From CAITSH01 sp025356665 (lineage in GTDB: Bacteria; Pseudomonadota; Gammaproteobacteria; Burkholderiales; SG8-39), in the NCBI GenBank assembly GCA_025356665.1, contig JANXRV010000151.1, forward strand, positions 30,078-94,077: a stretch of DNA of 64,000 bases. Reading direction: 5' to 3'. The first letter of the stretch is position 1. Every line of letters starts with the position of its first letter. The notes below the pieces were generated by a model. That model had not been told where the DNA came from. It searched no databases and saw only the letters and a program-made list of their open reading frames with translations. Made by a program: the position numbers and the translations under genes. Of the stretch, positions 59,576 through 64,000 are shown piece by piece.

Positions 59576-60907
59576 TCAGGCCGCCTTGGGTGCCTTGGGC
59601 GCGGTCCAAGGCGCATTGGCGCGCCGGCGCTCTGCGAGGCCCTTCCAGTAAGCCTCCCAGTCTTGCGTCGGTCCGACCCCGTCCACCGTGTCCGGTCCGT
59701 GCAGCGTGCGCGCCACAGCGGCATCAAGACACATCAGCGGACGCTCGCCCTTTTGCACTGCGGTTATCGCATCGAGGAGCATGCGACGGTAGGCGATGAT
59801 GCCACGGTCGCTGGTGCCAAGGTGCTCGCGCGTGCGGTCCTGGATCGGACCCTGCGTCTCGCAGGCCCATTGATCGTGGATGTTGATGTCCATGCCCATG
59901 CCCGTAAAGGTCTGGGTCTTTTGCTCTTGGGCGTTGTAGCCGTAACGGTTGCTGCGGTTGAAAATCGGCCGGTAATCGGGCGCCGGATAAGTCTTGAGGC
60001 GCATGTCGCGAAAATGTTTTTTGTCTATGGGCTTGCCAAAACTGGTGAACATGGTGAACCAGTAGGTATTGGTGTCGTCCACCGGCACGTGCCATTGCGA
60101 GATGGTGATCTCGTCGGACATCGGGATGAGAAAGGCCTGCGGAAAAAGGGTGTTGGTGACGCGCACATGGGTCTTGTCCCCATCAATCTTGCGCAGGGTG
60201 ATCAGGCGCTGGCCCCAGTCGGCTTTTTCGATGCGAATTTCCGGCTGATTGTATTCGCGCAGCACCTTGGTCATCGGGATTCCAGTATCGCTGGAGGCGC
60301 TCCTGAACTGGCGGCCGTAGCTGTCGCCCGGATCCTCATCTTCGTAGTAGACATGCAGGAAGGACGCATGCGCCGGATCGATGCCAACCTCCAGCGCCTG
60401 CAGCCAGTTGCATTCCCACAGGCCCTTGAAGGCGAAGACGTGGCTGGCCGGCGCGACAAAGCAGTCGAAGTCGGGAAAGGCCGGCGGCTCGCCCGCGCCA
60501 AGATAAGCCCACAAGATGCCCGCCTTGGCCACCACCGCATAGGCGCGCTGTGAAACGCGCTCGCACAGTTTGCTACCGGCCGGTTCGGCCGGCGTCTCCA
60601 GGCACTTGCCCTTGACATCGAACAGCCAGCCGTGAAACAGACAGCGCAGGCCGCCATTTTCGTTGCGACCGTAGGACAGGTCGGCGCCGCGGTGCGGGCA
60701 ATCGCGATCGAGCATGCCATAGCGGCCGGCCTCGTCGCGGAACAACACGAAGTCCTGGCCCAGCAAGCGCACCGCCTTGACCGGGCGCTCATCGGCGGCG
60801 AATTCATCCAGCAGGGCCGCCGGCTGCCAATAGTGGCGCAGCAACTGCCCGGCCGGCTGATCCGGCCCGACACGGGTCACGAGGTCATTCTGCCCGGGAC
60901 TCATCAT
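59576..60907 (-). CDS. Rieske non-heme iron oxygenase, large subunit
   Basis: A 443-residue oxygenase (ATG 60907; Met at 60904 is equally placed behind CAGGAGAG). The Rieske ligands are Cys70, His72, Cys89 and His92 (CPHRGADLSYG, CLFHGWLFD). The mononuclear iron site is GIDPAHASFLH (His180 and His185). The C-terminal half (NTYWFTMFTSFGKPIDKKHFRDM) resembles the phthalate-dioxygenase/LigX type oxygenases. It hydroxylates or demethylates an aromatic using electrons from a ferredoxin. It is the first gene of the Rieske-GS-ferredoxin operon. Confidence 0.92.
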   Translation of the reverse strand: MMSPGQNDLVTRVGPDQPAGQLLRHYWQPAALLDEFAADERPVKAVRLLGQDFVLFRDEAGRYGMLDRDCPHRGADLSYGRNENGGLRCLFHGWLFDVKGKCLETPAEPAGSKLCERVSQRAYAVVAKAGILWAYLGAGEPPAFPDFDCFVAPASHVFAFKGLWECNWLQALEVGIDPAHASFLHVYYEDEDPGDSYGRQFRSASSDTGIPMTKVLREYNQPEIRIEKADWGQRLITLRKIDGDKTHVRVTNTLFPQAFLIPMSDEITISQWHVPVDDTNTYWFTMFTSFGKPIDKKHFRDMRLKTYPAPDYRPIFNRSNRYGYNAQEQKTQTFTGMGMDINIHDQWACETQGPIQDRTREHLGTSDRGIIAYRRMLLDAITAVQKGERPLMCLDAAVARTLHGPDTVDGVGPTQDWEAYWKGLAERRRANAPWTAPKAPKAA

Positions 60908-61347
60908 GATGCGCTCTCCTGGTTCTTTACCCGCAATGCAATACGCACATGCAGGCAATGCGCCCCGCGCGGTAGTACGCGAAGCTTAGCATTGACCAGC
61001 ATGAAACGAGCCGGATCGGCCCGCCGCCGCAGCTAACAGCCCACTCAGCCGAACCCCGGGCGCTTGTTGCGTGTAATCGCAGGCTCACACCGCCTGATTT
61101 CGGGGATTTGCGCTATGCCATAAAAGCACGGGAAGGACGCCACCTTATCCGGACGGCGAAACGACATCCGGCAGAGGCACGGGTACTTGTGCGGTCCGCA
61201 GCGCGGCAGCATTGGCGCACACCTAGAAACGGACCGGCCGCAGGCCAAGATGCTCATGCATCAGACGCAAGGCGAGGAACTCAGGCCTGTTGACGCAATA
61301 AGCGACATGAAAAATTCGCCGCTACCGGACAGGCCACCCTGCCGCGC
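60908..61347. other. Intergenic region, no gene recognised
   Basis: A 440-bp gap between the Rieske gene and the eRF1-like gene. Several short frames exist on both strands, but none has a family motif, a convincing ribosome site or a supporting neighbour. A promoter for the Rieske operon should lie at its left end. Confidence 0.5.
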
Positions 61348-61758
61348 TCAACGCGACAGGTTCTGCCCGCCGCCCGGCAGCATCGCATCGGTGGCGAGAA
61401 AGTAAGCGCGTGCAAACTTGAGCAACTCACCCTCACTGGGATGATCCAGCGTCTCGACCCCGACCAAGCGCTCGACCAGCACCGGATGGCGCTTGTGGAT
61501 GTGCTTGACGAATTCGAGCTTGGCGTTGGCGGGGCCCGTGACCAGCAACTCCTGCGCATCACCAACGGCGACAAGGATTTTTTCGTAGTACTTCGGATCC
61601 TCGGCGGCATGTCCGCTGCCGATAGCCCCGCGACGATGGTGCAGGTGGCGCTCGCCGCCTTCGTGCTGCACCGTGGCCGATTCGCTGCTGTCGCGCCCGA
61701 AGGAAACCACCTGCGCACGTTTGTGATCGAGCCAGATTACCGCGTGTAGATAAGCCAT
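61348..61758 (-). CDS. eRF1/pelota-like small protein (annotated elsewhere as translational machinery protein)
   Basis: A 136-residue protein from ATG 61758 (behind GAAAGA); an upstream Met at 61791 is less likely. LHAVIWLDHKRAQVVSFG, HLHHRRGAIGSGHAAEDPKYYEKI and LLVTGPANAKLEFVKHIHKRHP, then GVETLDHPSEGELLKFAR, match a family widespread in Burkholderiales with an eRF1-domain-3-like fold. Function is not known; many copies lie next to stress genes. It precedes a DksA/TraR-type gene in reverse order on the same strand. Confidence 0.8.
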   Translation of the reverse strand: MAYLHAVIWLDHKRAQVVSFGRDSSESATVQHEGGERHLHHRRGAIGSGHAAEDPKYYEKILVAVGDAQELLVTGPANAKLEFVKHIHKRHPVLVERLVGVETLDHPSEGELLKFARAYFLATDAMLPGGGQNLSR

Positions 61759-61812
61759 AGGGTGTCTTTCGTCTGGTGGTGGATTGAGCAATACGCCGCT
61801 TGTTGCGCCGCG

Positions 61813-62292
61813 TCAGATTGATGATGTGCTGGAGCGACCGCGTTCGAGCTGTCGCTGGCACGGTGTGCAGCGCTTGGCCGTGGGCCATATGGCAAGACGC
61901 GCAGCGACGATCTGTTCGCCGCAATCGGCGCAAATGCCGTATGCGCCCGTGTCAACGCGTGCCAGCGCCGCGCCGATGTCGCGCAACTCGGCCATATCGC
62001 GCTCGATCTCGGCATGGTGCACGCTGCCGATGGCGTCAATCTGCGCGCCGTCACCACCATCGGTGCTGGTGCTTGAATCAAAACCGATGCGGTCGCGGCG
62101 GACTTCTGCGCGCTTGCGATTGATCTGCGCCTCCAGCTCCGTCTGCCGCTGCGCCAGAGTGGCGCGCAACGCCGCCGCGTCGGGCAGCCCCGCCTGCAGG
62201 CTCCGGGTACTCTGGCTGTGCTGGCCGTTCTGGGTGTTCTGGGTGTTCTGGGAGTTCCGGCTGTTGCGGGTGTTACGGTTTTCCGAATTCAT
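61813..62292 (-). CDS. TraR/DksA family zinc-finger protein with Asn/Gln/Thr-rich N-terminus
   Basis: A 159-residue protein. ATG 62292 follows AAGGAAG. Residues about 4-30 form a low-complexity tract of NTRNSRNSQNTQ type encoded by a 9-bp DNA repeat. A coiled-coil (about 40-70) leads to acidic DGGDGAQIDA, then a helix HHAEIERDMAELRDIGAALARVD and the C4 zinc finger (CADCG ... CTPCQ). DksA-type proteins enter the RNA polymerase secondary channel. The low-complexity N-terminus is unusual. Confidence 0.85.
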   Translation of the reverse strand: MNSENRNTRNSRNSQNTQNTQNGQHSQSTRSLQAGLPDAAALRATLAQRQTELEAQINRKRAEVRRDRIGFDSSTSTDGGDGAQIDAIGSVHHAEIERDMAELRDIGAALARVDTGAYGICADCGEQIVAARLAIWPTAKRCTPCQRQLERGRSSTSSI

Positions 62293-62397
62293 CGGCGCTT
62301 CCTTAAAGCGGGTGATCACCCCACTTTAAGCGCGCCCCGTCAGGCGCTATTGACATGGATCAAAGCCGCGTCGAATCGAAAATCCTCACACTCCCGC

Positions 62398-63396
62398 TCA
62401 GGCCGGTTTCACCGACTGGGCGGGCCTGCTTTTGTCCAGCACCGTCATCGCCGTCGCCATCATTGATGACACATCGGCGAGGTTGGAGGGCACAATCATG
62501 GTGTTGTTGGTACGCGCCAGTTGCGCGAAGGCGTTGATGTAGGCCTCGGCGATTTTCAGGTTGGCCGCCTGTTGCCCGCCCTCTTTCGCCATGGACGCGG
62601 CCACCGCCTCAACCGCAAACGAGGTCGCCTCGGCAACCACACGGATGGCCGTGGCCTGGCCCTGCGCCTTGTTGATGGCCGAGGTCTTGTCACCCTCGGA
62701 CTTGAGCACTGCGGCCTGCTTCTCGCCCTCGGCGATGTTGATCTCCTGCTGGCGCTGCCCCTCGGACTTGGCGATAAGGGCGCGCTTTTCGCGCTCAGCG
62801 GTGATCTGCGCCTGCATCGCGCGCAGGATAGTCTCAGGCGGGGTGATGTTCTTGATCTCGTAGCGCAATACCTTGACGCCCCAGTTTCGTCCCGCCTCGT
62901 CAAGCACCGACACCACCTGCTTGTTCATTTCGTCGCGCGACTCGAAGGTCTTGTCCAACTCCATCTTGCCGATCTCCGAACGCAACGCGGTCTGCGCCAG
63001 CTGCGTGATGGCGGCGATGTAATTGGACGAACCGTAGGATGCCAGGCGCGGATCGACGACCTGGAAGTAGATGATGCCGTCAACGGAAAGCTGCGTGTTA
63101 TCGCGCGTGATGCAGATCTGTTCGGACACGTCTAGCGGCACTTCCTTGAGTGAATGACGGTACTGCACCTGGTCAAAGAAGGGCACGATCACATTAAGGC
63201 CGGGTTCCAGAATGGCGTGGAACTTGCCGAGGCGCTCCACCACCCAGGCGTTTTGCTGCGGTACCACGCGCACGCCCTCGATGACAAACACCACCACCAG
63301 TGCAATGATAAAAAATGGGATGGCAAAACCGCGCGTCTGCTCCATGGCCGCAATGGCAATGGTCGTGATGATTACACCGATCAGTTTCGGGAACAT
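62398..63396 (-). CDS. SPFH/Band 7 (stomatin, QmcA-like) membrane protein
   Basis: A 332-residue protein. ATG 63396 lies behind CAGGAGA and is preferred to the longer frame from 63483, which overlaps the upstream gene. Two hydrophobic segments (about residues 4-20 and 24-42) precede the SPFH domain (EGVRVVPQQNAWVVERLGKF through ITRDNTQLSVDGIIYFQV). A long Ala/Glu/Lys coiled coil (about 200-290) follows. Such proteins form membrane microdomains and partner with NfeD, whose gene lies directly upstream. Confidence 0.92.
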   Translation of the reverse strand: MFPKLIGVIITTIAIAAMEQTRGFAIPFFIIALVVVFVIEGVRVVPQQNAWVVERLGKFHAILEPGLNVIVPFFDQVQYRHSLKEVPLDVSEQICITRDNTQLSVDGIIYFQVVDPRLASYGSSNYIAAITQLAQTALRSEIGKMELDKTFESRDEMNKQVVSVLDEAGRNWGVKVLRYEIKNITPPETILRAMQAQITAEREKRALIAKSEGQRQQEINIAEGEKQAAVLKSEGDKTSAINKAQGQATAIRVVAEATSFAVEAVAASMAKEGGQQAANLKIAEAYINAFAQLARTNNTMIVPSNLADVSSMMATAMTVLDKSRPAQSVKPA

Positions 63397-63479
63397 GCCT
63401 ATCTCCTGCGGGGGTTTTAAGGGAAATTTTGATATCAAGGCGCCGCCCCACTCGTGCGGGTCGGGCACCTTTGGCACCA

Positions 63480-63908
63480 TCATGGCCGCGCCTTGCCAAC
63501 GCGCAAACTGGAACCCTCGACCGCGCTAATGTAATACACCTCCCCGGCAGCGGGCGTCTCGCCGGCGGGCAACTGTGCATCCCATTGCGCGCCGCGATAC
63601 TTGACGCGCGCGCTGGCGTTCTGTTGGTCGACCCAGGATTCAAAATACACCGCCTGGCCGATGTCCAGCGCAGGCATCGAGGCGGTGTTGCCCGCATCGC
63701 GATGCTGACGAACCCACCAGAGGCCCGCAAGCGCAACACCTGCGGCAACCAGGGTCTGCGCCCAGAAGGGCGCGCCAAGCCAGGCCGCACCGGATCCGGC
63801 GAAGGCGGCGATGCCCAGCACCAGCAGGTAAAAAGTGGTGGTGGCCAGTTCGGCGATAACCAGCACAAAACCGGCGACAAGCCAGATCAGATAACTTTCC
63901 ATCGGCAT
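63480..63908 (-). CDS. NfeD family membrane protein
   Basis: A 142-residue short NfeD (NfeD1b type). ATG 63908 lies behind GAGGA. Hydrophobic helices lie at about 5-25, 27-45 and 48-66, followed by a C-terminal OB-fold (IGQAVYFESWVDQQNASARVKYRGAQWDAQL). It pairs with the SPFH protein encoded 83 bp downstream in the usual order. Confidence 0.92.
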   Translation of the reverse strand: MPMESYLIWLVAGFVLVIAELATTTFYLLVLGIAAFAGSGAAWLGAPFWAQTLVAAGVALAGLWWVRQHRDAGNTASMPALDIGQAVYFESWVDQQNASARVKYRGAQWDAQLPAGETPAAGEVYYISAVEGSSLRVGKARP

Positions 63909-63964
63909 GACAGTCCTCGCGCGCTATGGCTCTTGTACGCAAAGAGCCTTGTTGAGGATCTATG

Positions 63965-64000
63965 TTACCAGTGTCTGCCCGAGCCCATCTGCGCCGTGGC
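63965..64000 (-). CDS. Possible 3' end of a gene running off the window
   Basis: On the minus strand the window edge reads twelve codons ending in TAA, with a Gly/His/Trp-containing C-terminus (QMGSGRHW). It is in the right place to be the gene before NfeD. Too short for any assignment. Confidence 0.25.
   Translation of the reverse strand, partial: ATAQMGSGRHW

Noticed and set aside
60908..61347. Short frames that might encode a small protein before the eRF1-like gene
   Set aside because: No conserved motif or start signal could be found on either strand.

Overview
The window is 64 kb of GC-rich bacterial chromosome. Gene content points to a betaproteobacterium of the Burkholderiales (Alcaligenaceae/Comamonadaceae-like). 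The main sign is at least eleven copies or remnants of Bug/TctC periplasmic tripartite-tricarboxylate receptors, a family greatly expanded in that group, together with molybdenum hydroxylases, Rieske oxygenases, LigA/LigB-type dioxygenases and GntR/FCD regulators. The species cannot be named from the sequence alone. No rRNA, tRNA, CRISPR array, phage or replication origin was seen.

Layout. 0-9.3 kb: exported hydrolases (PhoD-like phosphatase, CocE-like hydrolase, sulfatase), a glutathione transferase and a DoxX protein, bracketed by Bug receptors. 9.6-14.3 kb: a two-subunit molybdenum hydroxylase, a GntR regulator and a convergent Bug receptor. 14.3-15.0 kb: scar of an integrase-type insertion sequence. 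15.0-24.4 kb: one tight operon with a ribose-type ABC importer, an FAD oxidoreductase, a three-subunit molybdenum hydroxylase and a CoxG-like protein. 24.5-26.3 kb: a second GntR plus a frameshifted Bug receptor, duplicating the 12.4-14.3 kb module. 26.3-33.2 kb: a cupin with a histone-H1-like tail, an SsuABC/TauABC-type importer, an Ldh-type dehydrogenase, RidA, a two-domain VOC protein and a Bug receptor. 33.3-43.5 kb: two SDRs, an orphan NMT1-type receptor, an EamA transporter, cysteine synthase, a TauD-type dioxygenase, a Bug receptor, a Sel1 protein, a ModA-like receptor and an exported protein of unknown function. 43.7-52.1 kb: a Tat-exported FMN hydroxy-acid oxidase carrying a CXXCH motif, two tandem Bug receptors, an RraA-like protein, an SMP-30 lactonase, an amidohydrolase lipoprotein and an orphan receiver protein. 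52.2-60.9 kb: an aromatic catabolism island (Bug receptor, ACMSD-like amidohydrolase, isochorismatase-like hydrolase, LigB, LigA, GntR, ferredoxin, glutamine-synthetase-like ligase, Rieske oxygenase). 61.3-63.9 kb: housekeeping-type genes (eRF1-like small protein, DksA/TraR protein, stomatin and NfeD).

How it fits together. Most of the window serves scavenging of organic acids and aromatic or N-heterocyclic compounds: high-affinity receptors feed oxygenases and hydroxylases under local GntR control. The strongest candidate for an undescribed system is the 15.0-24.4 kb importer-plus-hydroxylase operon. It sits between two copies of a GntR-Bug-leader module and next to an IS scar, which suggests assembly by recombination. 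The second candidate is the 52-61 kb aromatic island, in which a glutamine-synthetase-like ligase lies between a Rieske oxygenase and its likely ferredoxin.

A further theme is intergenic: many short gaps carry tandem repeats with units of 7-24 bp. One repeats the last seven codons and the stop codon of a Bug gene four times; another repeats the ribosome-binding site of the sulfatase gene four times.
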